A stretch of 8,574 bases of DNA from JARRQB01 sp965368585 (GCA_965368585.1 CBDUNM010000197.1:1-8574); one strand, 5' to 3'; positions 1 to 6,862 are shown, counted from the first letter of the stretch. A program made the numbers and translations. The notes: generated by a model not told the origin, from the letters alone.

Positions 1-1
1 C

Positions 2-658
2 CCGCCGCCTGTGAGCAAGGCGTTTGCCGCAGGCATACCGGTCTTTGTGCTCGATCGGGACGTGGCCAACGATCGGTATACACAGTACATCGGCGGTGAT
101 AACCGCGAGATCGGGCGCGCCGCCGGTCGTCGTGCGGTGCAACTGCTCGGAGGGGAGGGCAAGGCGAAGGGCGGCGTAGTCGAGATTTGGGGGGGCATGG
201 CATCCACTCCCGCCAATGACCGTCATGACGGTTTTATGGAAATCGTCAGCCGGGAACCGGGGGTCAAGATACTCAACGCGTCCCACGACGGCGACTGGAA
301 GCAGGACCTGGCCTACGGCATCATGACCGAAGCCCTGGATAACCATGTCCGCATCGACTTGGTGTACGCGCACAATGACCCGATGGCATACGGGGCCTAT
401 CTGGCCGCCAGGGATGCCGGTCGCGATGCGGAGATGGCATTTCTCGGGATCGACGGCATCCCCGCGGAAGGCGTCAAGTGGGTGCACGACGGCGTTCTGG
501 ATGCAACCTTTCTCTACAAGACGCCCGGTGGCGAGGCCGTTCGTCAGGCATTGAATTTTTTGCAGGGCAAGGCCGTACGAAAACGCATTGTGCTGCCCAC
601 CATGACGATCGATGAATCCAATGCGAAAAGGATTCTTGACCAATATGGCGTGGAGTAA
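2..658 (+). CDS. Periplasmic sugar-type substrate-binding protein, 5'-truncated by the window edge
   Basis: This is the C-terminal 218 residues of a periplasmic binding protein of the ribose/galactose type (Peripla_BP_4, type I fold). The frame is open back to base 2, so the GTG at 11 is probably not the start; the missing part should hold the signal peptide and first lobe. Visible family marks are AAGIPVFVLDRDV, the segment YIGGDNREIGRAAGRR that starts a lobe crossover, ANDRHDGF, the hinge-region stretch VYAHNDPMAYGAYLAA, and FLGIDGIPAEGVKWV. Family members bind a sugar or other small ligand in the periplasm for an ABC importer or a membrane receptor. No permease or ATPase gene follows; instead a periplasmic-sensing GGDEF-EAL protein starts 37 nt downstream, so a role as receptor partner is inferred. 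The ligand cannot be told from sequence alone. Confidence 0.88.
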   Translation, partial: PPPVSKAFAAGIPVFVLDRDVANDRYTQYIGGDNREIGRAAGRRAVQLLGGEGKAKGGVVEIWGGMASTPANDRHDGFMEIVSREPGVKILNASHDGDWKQDLAYGIMTEALDNHVRIDLVYAHNDPMAYGAYLAARDAGRDAEMAFLGIDGIPAEGVKWVHDGVLDATFLYKTPGGEAVRQALNFLQGKAVRKRIVLPTMTIDESNAKRILDQYGVE

Positions 659-695
659 TTCGCGCCCCTACCGACCTGCGCGGCACTGAAGGGTA

Positions 696-3600
696 ATGAC
701 GGACAACGGCGTACACCAGGTAGTCAGCTTCAAGCACCGGCTTGCATCGTCATTTTCCGGCGGCGCCTTTATCCTGCTGCTGGCGGGTGGCTTCGCTTTG
801 TATCTGATGGATCAAATGGGCACCGCCGTCAAACAGGTGACCAGCGATATTCTCCCCAAGACGCTGATCGCCACGCGCTTGTCCGAGCACAGTGCATTGC
901 TTGCGGCGTCTGCGCCCAGTCTGACCAATGCCACCGATTGGCAACAAACCAATGCCGTGGCGGCAAAACTGGATCAGCTCAAGGCGGAAGTCGTCACCAG
1001 CGTGGCGATTCTTGAGGAAATCTCGGAATCCGATCGCCTGGGAGAGATCCGCGCGTATGTCATCACGCTGACGGACACGCTGTTGGGCTTGAAGACGGCA
1101 ACCAACGAGCGAATCGTACTCGGTAGCCGGCAGGCAGAAGTGCTGGCGCGCATTCGCGCGGTCCACAGTGAACTGGTCGACACGGTCAGCCCCGTGGTTT
1201 GGGGCGTCTCGTCGCTGACCCGCCTGTTCGGCAAACGGGCGGCCCGGGCGAGCGTCGGCGCCATCAAGACGCTGCATGACCGGTACCTGCCGACCCTGGT
1301 CGTGCTGCTGGAGCTACAATCCGCCTATCGCGACCTCATCTCGGCGAACGCTGGCATTGCGGGCGAGCGCAACGGGCTTGGCAGAGAAGCCTTCGACGAG
1401 GCTTGGCGGCGTGTGCTGGCTCAGTTGGGCGCACCGGCCGGTTCCGATGAGCCCGCTTACCGCCGGCTGCTGGAGGCCGGGGCGAATCTTTACGCCGCGG
1501 AGCAGACCGGCCTGAACCTGTCGGGTGAACCCCGTTTCGACGCATTGCTCACCCGGGCCGCAGCGCGCGCGCGGAGCGCCTTGGCGCAGGGCTTCGCGGA
1601 CGCTGAGCACACCGCGAGCACGAGCGTCTCCGAATTCGTCGACAAGGCGGTGCGCGACATGGGTTATGCGCTGAACATCAAGGCCGAGGGAAATCTACTG
1701 TTTGCCCTCCTCACGGCGGTTGCCGAAGCGGACACTCGCGCCAGCGTCGCCAGTCTGCAGGATCGCTTCAACCGTTCACGCGACACCTTCCAGCATACCG
1801 CGGTGGATTTTCAGAACAGCAGTCTGGCGCTGCGCAATCCGATCCTCGCGAACAGCGTTACCGACATCGAAAAACGCTTGCGTGCGTTTGGAGAAGGCGC
1901 CGACAGTCTGTTCGAGATTCGCCGTGACCAGTTGCGCGTCCGCCTCCAGATCGATCAATTGCTGGCGAACAATCGGGCGGTAGCCGCGCAACTCAATCGC
2001 GAGGTGGAACGCCTGGTCAACGAAGTGCAAACCGATGCGGCCAATCTTGGGCTCCGCATGGAGAAGAGCCGCGGCGCCAAGCGCCTGTTGCTGATACTCG
2101 TGTTCCTGGTCGGGTTGATCTTGTTGGGAGTGATCGCGGCGGTTTCCATCAGGGTCCTGGACAAACAGGATCGGGAGATTCGCCAGGCGGCGACGGTCTT
2201 CGAAAGTACCGGTGAGGGCATTGTCATCCTAGACCCGCATTCGCGTGTCGTTGCGGTCAACGAGGCCTTTATCCGATCGTCCGGGTACCAGCGCGGCGAG
2301 ATCGTCGGCCGGCATGTGCGGGTTTTCCGCTCGAGACGGCACGACAATCGGTTCTATAAAGAAATCAGACGAACGCTGGTCGAACGCGGGCGCTGGCAGG
2401 GCGAGATATACACCCGGAAAAAGAACGGTGATTCGGATCTGGACTGGCTCACGGTCAACGTTGTGCGCGATACGCAAGGCAATATCAGCCAGACGGTAGC
2501 GGTGTTCTCCGACGTCGAGATCGTCAAGCGGTCGCTCGAGCAACTCGATCATCTGGCGCATCATGACACGCTGACCGGGTTGCCGAACCGCCTGTTGTTG
2601 CGCGACCGGCTCGACCACGCCGTGCGCCGCGCCTGGCGGGAACGGCGGCAATTGGCAGTGCTGTTCCTCGATCTGGACCGCTTCAAGAATATCAACGATA
2701 CGCTGGGCCATACGGCGGGCGACAATTTGCTCCGCGTTGTCTCCGCGCGTCTGTCCAAGCAGGTTCGCGAGGGGGATACCGTCGCACGGCTCGGTGGCGA
2801 CGAATTCATGGTCTTACTGGAAGACTATCGATCACCGCGCGACGCACGCATCGTTGCGCAAAAGGTGCTTGATTCCTTTCATGAGCCCTTCGTCATCCAC
2901 GATCATGAATTGTTCATCACCGCGAGCATCGGCATCAGCGTGTACCCGGGCGACGGCATGTCGGTGGATGAACTGATCCGCAACTCCGATGCCGCGATGT
3001 ACCGGGCAAAGGAAGAGGGCAAGAACAACTATCAGTTCTACACCAGCGACCTCACCATCGCAGCCCGCGAAAAACTGCGACTCGAATCCAGTCTGCGCCT
3101 CGCGTTGGCGCGGGACGAGTTCGAACTATACTATCAACCGAAATGGAACGCCGGCAGTGGTGTCATCACGGGCGTGGAGGCGTTGCTGCGCTGGCGACAC
3201 CCGGAGTACGGGCTGGTCGGGCCTGTCGGCTTTTTGTCGGCGCTCGAGGATTGCGGGCTTATTCTGCCGCTCGGCAAATGGGTGCTGCGAACCGCTTGTC
3301 AGCAGGCGCAGGTCTGGCATCAACAGGGGCTCGCGACCCTGCAGATGGCGGTCAATATATCGGGGCGGCAGATCGCCCAAGGCGATCTGTTGGCCACAGT
3401 GAAGGACACTTTAACGGAATCTGGCCTCGATCCCCGTTGCCTCGAACTCGAGATCACCGAGGGTTTCGTCATGGAGCAGCCCGATGAGGTCATCGTACTG
3501 CTGACTTCGCTCCGGGATATAGGCGTAAGCATCGCGATCGATGACTTCGGTACCGGTTACTCCTCGTTGAATTATCTCAAGCAACTTCCGATTCAAAAGC

Positions 3601-3875
3601 TGAAAATCGATCGCTCATTTGTCAGAGACATCCCCGACGATCCGGATGATGTAACGATTACCAGCGCCATCATCGCACTGGGGCATCGGTTGCAGATGTC
3701 GATCGTGGCCGAGGGCGTGGAGACCGAAGCGCAGCTCGAGTTTCTGAAACGCGAAGGCTGCGATGAAGCGCAAGGCTATCTGGTCAGTACGCCGCTGCCG
3801 GCCGACGAGTTGAGTCTGCTGCTGCAACGCGGGCAGACGTTTGCGCCGCCGGATGTCACCACCGTCAATGCTTGA
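696..3875 (+). CDS. Membrane sensor protein with PAS, GGDEF and EAL domains (cyclic-di-GMP synthase/phosphodiesterase)
   Basis: A 1059-residue inner-membrane protein. TM1 lies at about 18-38 and TM2 at about 463-486, enclosing some 420 largely helical periplasmic residues that recall TorS-type sensor regions (SALLAASAPSLTNA near 66-79). No clear HAMP follows TM2. A PAS domain spans about 497-610 (STGEGIVILD, VNEAF, RWQGEIYTRKKNG). The GGDEF domain spans about 622-783, with GGDEF at 700-704 and an inhibitory-site RxxD at 691-694 placed five residues before it. The EAL domain spans about 800-1045: E828-A-L with R832, Q814, N887, E919/E922 in LEITE, D949-D950 in IDDFGTGYSS, K970, E1006/E1009 in VAEGVET, and Q1026. 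All expected catalytic residues are present, so both synthesis from GTP and hydrolysis of cyclic-di-GMP are possible; which dominates is unknown. ATG at 696 follows GAAGGG closely. It is probably cotranscribed with the upstream binding protein, which may supply its ligand signal. Confidence 0.95.
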   Translation: MTDNGVHQVVSFKHRLASSFSGGAFILLLAGGFALYLMDQMGTAVKQVTSDILPKTLIATRLSEHSALLAASAPSLTNATDWQQTNAVAAKLDQLKAEVVTSVAILEEISESDRLGEIRAYVITLTDTLLGLKTATNERIVLGSRQAEVLARIRAVHSELVDTVSPVVWGVSSLTRLFGKRAARASVGAIKTLHDRYLPTLVVLLELQSAYRDLISANAGIAGERNGLGREAFDEAWRRVLAQLGAPAGSDEPAYRRLLEAGANLYAAEQTGLNLSGEPRFDALLTRAAARARSALAQGFADAEHTASTSVSEFVDKAVRDMGYALNIKAEGNLLFALLTAVAEADTRASVASLQDRFNRSRDTFQHTAVDFQNSSLALRNPILANSVTDIEKRLRAFGEGADSLFEIRRDQLRVRLQIDQLLANNRAVAAQLNREVERLVNEVQTDAANLGLRMEKSRGAKRLLLILVFLVGLILLGVIAAVSIRVLDKQDREIRQAATVFESTGEGIVILDPHSRVVAVNEAFIRSSGYQRGEIVGRHVRVFRSRRHDNRFYKEIRRTLVERGRWQGEIYTRKKNGDSDLDWLTVNVVRDTQGNISQTVAVFSDVEIVKRSLEQLDHLAHHDTLTGLPNRLLLRDRLDHAVRRAWRERRQLAVLFLDLDRFKNINDTLGHTAGDNLLRVVSARLSKQVREGDTVARLGGDEFMVLLEDYRSPRDARIVAQKVLDSFHEPFVIHDHELFITASIGISVYPGDGMSVDELIRNSDAAMYRAKEEGKNNYQFYTSDLTIAAREKLRLESSLRLALARDEFELYYQPKWNAGSGVITGVEALLRWRHPEYGLVGPVGFLSALEDCGLILPLGKWVLRTACQQAQVWHQQGLATLQMAVNISGRQIAQGDLLATVKDTLTESGLDPRCLELEITEGFVMEQPDEVIVLLTSLRDIGVSIAIDDFGTGYSSLNYLKQLPIQKLKIDRSFVRDIPDDPDDVTITSAIIALGHRLQMSIVAEGVETEAQLEFLKREGCDEAQGYLVSTPLPADELSLLLQRGQTFAPPDVTTVNA

Positions 3876-3970
3876 GAGTGGCTGCCGCCGTGTCGCGACG
3901 AGGCCGCGTCGACATCGCCCCATCAAGGACTCGCCCGCATAAATCACGGCAGATGCCATCGGGGTTGCGC

Positions 3971-4280
3971 TCAACCTGCGCGCAACACCCGGGTAAGGTC
4001 TTCGCGATTCATCCCCGTGGTTCGAGACCGCTTTGTATATAAGGACCAACACATTGAGTGCCTGGTGCTGTGTACTGGCAGCGACGTTGCGGTTCGCCGC
4101 CAAATGGGTCGGAAAGGCGGACACTCCCGCCGCGCCCATTTCATCGGGGTGACGCTTGCGATGCAACGGAATGTACCGCTCGACCCAGTCCAGATAGGCT
4201 TGCTCAGTCCGGATGCTGTAGTGACGCACACATATCGCGTGCCGCACCTGTTCAAGAAACGGAGATTGATCTTTACTCAC
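3971..4280 (-). pseudogene. Integron integrase remnant (N-terminal part of IntI)
   Basis: On the minus strand, from GTG at 4280 (GGGA six bases upstream), about 89 residues match the N-terminal SAM-like, DNA-binding domain of integron integrases: SPFLEQVRHAICVRHYSIRT, EQAYLDWVERYI, HRKRHPDEMGAAGVSAF, THLAANRNVAASTQHQALN, VLVLIYKAV. Near 4013 the match jumps to the next frame (4012-3971), reading MNREDLTRVLRAG and a stop, which fits the segment opening the catalytic domain; some 20-30 family residues are missing between. The original frame stays open into the end of the GGDEF-EAL gene, but the Arg/His/Arg/Tyr catalytic core is not recognisable there; a faint LLYG..LM-like trace sits around 3910-3960. 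IntI normally recombines attI with attC to insert and excise cassettes. This copy cannot be active. Divergent orientation from the following genes is as in known integrons. Confidence 0.85.
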
Positions 4281-4304
4281 CTTAATTCCCTATTCTTCCC
4301 GCAA

Positions 4305-4318
4305 TATACGCATGTATA
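4305..4318. promoter_or_regulatory. Palindrome TATAC-GCAT-GTATA upstream of the integrase
   Basis: Five-base arms TATAC (4305-4309) and GTATA (4314-4318) flank GCAT, 25-38 bases before the integrase start, in the position of a -10 region or operator. Integron integrase promoters are commonly repressed by LexA, so an operator is possible, but the canonical CTG...CAG ends are absent. The role is inferred from position only. Confidence 0.25.
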
Positions 4319-4360
4319 CCTCCAACGAGTTAATCCAGCAGACTCCGAACACTCCGCGTT

Positions 4361-4395
4361 TTTTGGGCATGCCTTCGGCATTTCCACCCCCAAAA
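4361..4395. repeat. Nested hairpin in the attI region
   Basis: Outer arms TTTTGGG (4361-4367) and CCCAAAA (4389-4395) enclose an inner hairpin ATGCC-TTC-GGCAT (4369-4381). It ends 33 bases before the GTTAAAC core. From memory, the class 1 integron attI region also holds a T-run followed by a similar ATGCC/GGCAT hairpin, so this may be a conserved structural element of the insertion platform. A transcription terminator is less likely, since no T-run follows either arm in the cassette direction; reading the minus strand, an A/T-rich stem end could act weakly. Confidence 0.5.
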
Positions 4396-4453
4396 GCCTG
4401 TCCGAAATCGGCGCCGCTGAACTAAGCGTTAAACGTCGCATATGGAGGATGAG

Positions 4454-5257
4454 ATGAATTTCACCGCTTCAGAAGAAGAAATCGCTGCTGCTGCCGCGTA
4501 TGAGAATCTCCATGTTCCGGCGTTGTTCCGGCAATGGGCTCAGCGAGTGCTGGATGCGGCGCACTTTCAACCGGGCTGCCGGGTGCTGGATGTCGCATGC
4601 GGCACCGGGATACTTGCGCGCGAAGCGAAGTTGCGCCTGGGCGAAGGAGGATTTGTGGCCGGTCTTGATGCCAGTCCCGGAATGCTTACAGTGGCTCAAC
4701 AGTTGGATCCGTCTGTTGAATGGCGCGAAGGCGTCGCGGAATCACTATCCTATGAAGACAGCTCGTTCAACAGGGTTGTCAGTCAGTTTGGTTTGATGTT
4801 TTTTCGGGATCGACACAAGGCACTTCGAGAGATGATGCGTGTGCTGAACCCCGCTGGCCGGATGGCGATAGCTGTATGGGACTCCCTTGATAATTCAGAG
4901 GCCTATCCAATAGAAGTGGCCTTGCTCGAAGGTCTGGCGGGTCAGCAGGCAGCCGAGGCTCTGCGTGCGCCATTCGTGTTGGGAGATAGGGCGGAATTGG
5001 CTCAGCTTTTCCAAGATGCCGGGGTGGCCTCAGTCGAGATAGCGACCCACAGCGGAACGGCACGATTCCCCGGCATAAGGACTATGGTGGAGGCGGATCT
5101 TCGAGGCTGGCTGCCTGTCATGGGTGTTGTATTGACCGAGGAACACATCGAGGTCATTTTACGAGAAGCCGAGCAGTCTCTCAGTCAGTACGTTACGCCA
5201 GAAGGAACGGTTGAGTTCGAGTCCCAGGCGCATATTGTGACTGGGATGAAGGTGTAA
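4454..5257 (+). CDS. Class I SAM-dependent methyltransferase, first cassette-position gene
   Basis: A 267-residue protein with the Rossmann methyltransferase fold (Methyltransf_11/UbiE-like). SAM-binding motif I is VLDVACGTGILAR at about 44-56, the acidic ribose contact follows in GLDASPGML at 70-78, then AESLSYEDSSFNRVVSQFG at about 95-113 (motif II region) and VLNPAGRMAIAVW at about 130-142 (motif III). The C-terminal 110 residues are probably a substrate-binding cap; the methyl acceptor cannot be told. ATG at 4454 is chosen because GGAGG (4444-4448) stands five bases before it; ATG at 4442 overlaps that site and would add four residues. The gene begins 20 bases after the attI core, and its stop TAA sits in GTGTAAC, which is one base off the RYYYAAC end of an attC. 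No complete attC follows because group II intron remnants begin within 50 bases. Methyltransferases are common integron cargo. Confidence 0.87.
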   Translation: MNFTASEEEIAAAAAYENLHVPALFRQWAQRVLDAAHFQPGCRVLDVACGTGILAREAKLRLGEGGFVAGLDASPGMLTVAQQLDPSVEWREGVAESLSYEDSSFNRVVSQFGLMFFRDRHKALREMMRVLNPAGRMAIAVWDSLDNSEAYPIEVALLEGLAGQQAAEALRAPFVLGDRAELAQLFQDAGVASVEIATHSGTARFPGIRTMVEADLRGWLPVMGVVLTEEHIEVILREAEQSLSQYVTPEGTVEFESQAHIVTGMKV

Positions 5258-5309
5258 CCTTGTCAGCTCGCATCATCCAGCAACCATCGAACACGCCGCC
5301 CGATCGGGT

Positions 5310-5335
5310 AACCGGGGGGTCTCTAACCCCCGGTT
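5310..5335 (-). ncRNA. Group II intron domain VI hairpin (minus-strand copy)
   Basis: Perfect nine-base arms AACCGGGGG (5310-5318) and CCCCCGGTT (5327-5335) flank an eight-base loop, five bases from the domain V hairpin and just before the presumed intron 3' end. Position and spacing fit domain VI, which normally carries the branch-point A; no bulged A is visible in the stem as paired here. Confidence 0.65.
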
Positions 5336-5340
5336 CCCAC

Positions 5341-5372
5341 ACCACCCGGCATGCGGGTCCGCACCGGGCGGT
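5341..5372 (-). ncRNA. Group II intron domain V hairpin (minus-strand copy)
   Basis: On the minus strand an eight-base stem (ACCGCCCG with CGGGTGGT, one G-T pair) leads, with a two-base bulge GC on the 3' side, into a five-base stem (GTGCG with CGCAT, one G-T pair) capped by GACC. Stem lengths, the dinucleotide bulge and total size match the catalytic domain V; the cap is not a GNRA loop. The hairpin is intact, unlike the plus-strand copy. Confidence 0.72.
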
Positions 5373-5509
5373 TCGTCAAGCGTAGTAAAACTCGATCCAT
5401 AACTCTCTCACCGAGGTGAGTCCCTGTTGTGCTAACCTTTGATTGGTGATCCCCGATTGCGTGGCTAAGGTACGAGCCAGACGATAGGGGCCTTTCGCGC
5501 TTAGTCCCA

Positions 5510-6086
5510 GATGACTTGGTGGTGTGTTTCCAATATCGATCGGATGCGCTTCGCTTGCAGAACGCCCTGCGCAAGCGCTTGGGAAAGTTTAGTCTGACAC
5601 TGGAACCGACGAAGACGAAACGTGCTGAATTTGGTCGCTTTGCCCAACGGCAGGCGAGCAAACGGGGGGAGAAACCGCCCAAAGACGATATACTTTCCAG
5701 GCTTTACCCCGTCTTGCACGCAAAATCGAAAGGGCAACTTCAAGGTGGGACTGCGTACCGAGAAGTCTCGGCTTCAGCGTAGCCTATCGCAGTTACGCGA
5801 CCTCATGAGACGGATGCGACACTTGCCGGTTCGGGAACAGGTGACCAATCTGAACCGATTCCTGCGTGGCCACCACTATGCCTACTACGGTATTGCCGGT
5901 AACCTGCGTGCGCTGTAGAGAGTGCGTCGGTTCGTGGAACGGTACCGGCGAAAGATGCTTAGTAGTCGCAGTCGTAAGGGAAGTATTCCGTGGGAAGTTT
6001 TCCATCGGAATAGAGCGCGGTTTCCGTTACAGCGGCCAAGACTGCATATTACCTGCGGGAAGCTGCAGCCATTTGTTGTGCTGTGA
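5510..6086 (+). pseudogene. ltrA: Group II intron maturase/reverse transcriptase, C-terminal fragment, frameshifted
   Basis: The fragment begins at the catalytic YADD box: only DDLVVCFQYRSDAL remains, the preceding Y-A being replaced by the junction. The fingers/palm end and thumb region follow (KRLGKFSLTLEPTKTKRAEF, GRFAQRQASKRG). The frame then shifts by one base near the run of six G at 5664-5669 and continues in the next frame as RPKTIYFPGFTPSC, RKGNFKVGLRTEKSRLQRSL, REQVTNLNRFLRGH, HYAYYGIAGNLRAL. A TAG at 5916-5918 interrupts a position where CAG would read on, after which RVRRFVERYRRKML, SSRSRKGSIPWEVFH and RFPLQRPRLH complete the usual C terminus (maturase domain X) up to TGA at 6084. 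Intact proteins of this family help their intron splice and reverse-transcribe it into DNA. This copy is dead: catalytic half missing, one frameshift, one nonsense codon. Confidence 0.88.
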
Positions 6087-6100
6087 ATCAACGACTGAAG

Positions 6101-6133
6101 AGGGTAGTGCCGGAAATCGGCACGCTGCGTTCT
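6101..6133 (+). ncRNA. Degraded group II intron domain V (plus-strand copy)
   Basis: Fifteen bases after the maturase stop. The distal stem is intact (GTGCCG 6107-6112 with CGGCAC 6118-6123, loop GAAAT), followed by the dinucleotide GC, but the basal stem is broken: GAGGGTA faces TGCGTTC, where a functional copy would pair nearly fully (GAGCCGT-type). This fits drift after loss of function. Confidence 0.65.
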
Positions 6134-6141
6134 GTGGGATT

Positions 6142-6163
6142 CGGGAGCGGGTGACCGCTCCCG
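6142..6163 (+). ncRNA. Group II intron domain VI hairpin (plus-strand copy)
   Basis: Perfect nine-base arms CGGGAGCGG (6142-6150) and CCGCTCCCG (6155-6163) with a GTGA loop, eight bases after the domain V remnant, in the place expected for domain VI. A rho-independent terminator is unlikely since no T-run follows. Confidence 0.6.
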
Positions 6164-6220
6164 TCGACCCGGTAGCGTTCGGTAACGGGCGTTCCTACTG
6201 CGAGAGCTGAGAGCCCAACC

Positions 6221-6862
6221 ATGGAAATATGGGAAACAGTAATGCTGGCCTTGGGAGGCAATGCGGTTATGTTGGCTATTCTTGGATGGCTGGCAAAATC
6301 GTTCGTGAGTCAACTGCTAGCTAAGGATATGACATTATTTAAGGAATCATTGAAGTCAGAGTCGGAACTAGCCGTTCGAAAATTGCAGTACGACATCCAG
6401 AAGTCTGTTATTGAGTACGAGCTAAAACTGGCAAAGCTCCATGAGAAAAGGGCTGACGTTATCGCTGAAACATATGGTTTGCTCATCCAGTGTCATCGAG
6501 ATGTGCTTGTACTAGTATTCCCTCCGGACTACGGAGAAAGATCAAGTCTAGATGAGAACTATAAGATCGCAATGAATTCGATCAACGTGTTTTTCGAATT
6601 TTTTGGTAAGAAACGAATATATCTTCCGGAGGAGTTGTGTAGCAGGATTGACAAGTTTGTAATGGAAGTGAGAGAGAACGCAATCGTAAATTACCAATAT
6701 ATAAAGCAATCGGAAAAATCGCACCTCGAAGAACATAAATATAAAATCGATAAGGGCGTATCGGAAACAAGAAAATTTCTGGATGAAAATTCTAAGATTA
6801 TGATGGCTGAATTGGAAAATGATCTAAGAAAGATGATGGAGGAGGTCAGCGATATCAGCTAA
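6221..6862 (+). CDS. Hypothetical membrane-anchored coiled-coil protein
   Basis: A 213-residue protein that I recognise only as a recurring hypothetical type. One hydrophobic helix at about 6-26 (VMLALGGNAVMLAILGWLAK) probably anchors it in the membrane. A long charged helical region follows (about 37-85), including the heptad-like stretch ELAVRKLQYDIQKSVIEYEL and LAKLHEKRADVIAETY, the most family-like part. A mixed segment contains FFEFFGKKRIYLPEELC (about 114-130), and a last charged helix runs from about 160 to 210. There are no catalytic motifs, so a structural or partner-binding role at the membrane is plausible but unproven. The gene is clearly AT-richer than the GGDEF-EAL gene and stands alone between an intron remnant and a gene-poor stretch, which points to horizontal gain, perhaps as a cassette. 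Its stop TAA lies in AGCTAAC, similar to an attC end. ATG at 6221 has only a weak GAGAG upstream; ATG at 6242 is possible but would cut the hydrophobic helix. Confidence 0.75.
   Translation: MEIWETVMLALGGNAVMLAILGWLAKSFVSQLLAKDMTLFKESLKSESELAVRKLQYDIQKSVIEYELKLAKLHEKRADVIAETYGLLIQCHRDVLVLVFPPDYGERSSLDENYKIAMNSINVFFEFFGKKRIYLPEELCSRIDKFVMEVRENAIVNYQYIKQSEKSHLEEHKYKIDKGVSETRKFLDENSKIMMAELENDLRKMMEEVSDIS

Larger units (their letters stand above)
4281..4434 (+). other. attI-like integron recombination region with core site GTTAAAC
   Basis: This 154-base non-coding stretch lies between the integrase start and the first cassette-like gene, where attI sits in integrons. It ends with GCGTTAAAC, whose last seven bases (4428-4434) fit the GTTRRRY core at which cassettes are joined (cut after the G). 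The next gene starts 20 bases beyond, as in first cassettes. It also contains a palindrome and a nested hairpin, listed separately. Promoters for the integrase and the cassettes would be expected here or in intI, but I see no convincing -35/-10 pair. The call rests on position and core sequence; the integrase-binding direct repeats could not be identified. Confidence 0.6.
5303..5510 (-). mobile_element. Group II intron 3' remnant (post-ORF region, domains V and VI), minus strand
   Basis: Read on the minus strand, this ends in a well-formed group II intron tail: domain V (5341-5372), domain VI (5310-5335), and a likely 3' end at ACCCGAT (5309-5303). Everything upstream of the domain IV/V region, including the 5' half and maturase gene, is missing: at about 5510 the sequence switches to an opposite-strand intron fragment. 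The 3' end lies about 45 bases after the methyltransferase stop and runs antisense to the cassettes. Introns of the attC-targeting group IIC type are known to insert antisense in cassette arrays, but I cannot assign the subclass from this tail. Confidence 0.72.
5510..6170 (+). mobile_element. Group II intron 3' remnant with maturase fragment, plus strand
   Basis: The 3' part of a group II intron on the plus strand, starting abruptly inside the YADD motif of its maturase gene at about 5510 and running through the maturase end (6086), degraded domain V (6101-6133) and domain VI (6142-6163). The exact 3' end is uncertain, about 6165-6170. The 5' part (domains I-III and the N-terminal half of the reverse transcriptase) is absent. 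Frameshift, premature stop and damaged domain V show that it cannot splice or retrotranspose. Confidence 0.82.

Noticed and set aside
3890..3918. Hairpin CGACG/CGTCG after the GGDEF-EAL gene as a terminator
   Set aside because: The stem is only five bases with no T-run following; it does not qualify as an intrinsic terminator.
3615..4280. A 221-residue minus-strand frame covering the integrase remnant
   Set aside because: Only the first 89 or so residues match an integrase; the rest is antisense to the end of the EAL gene and intergenic DNA, so it is not one intact gene.
4017..4457. A 146-residue plus-strand frame
   Set aside because: It is antisense to the intI fragment and crosses the attI region; no family features.
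5323..5682. A 119-residue minus-strand frame (ends near MPGGVGTGG)
   Set aside because: It is a translation of the intron RNA tail, including domain V, plus the antisense of the maturase fragment; such frames recur as false proteins at intron ends.
6142..6163. Strong GC hairpin as a rho-independent terminator
   Set aside because: No T-run follows, and its place after domain V identifies it as intron domain VI.
5885..6313. A 142-residue minus-strand frame
   Set aside because: It is antisense to the maturase end, domain V/VI and the start of the coiled-coil gene.
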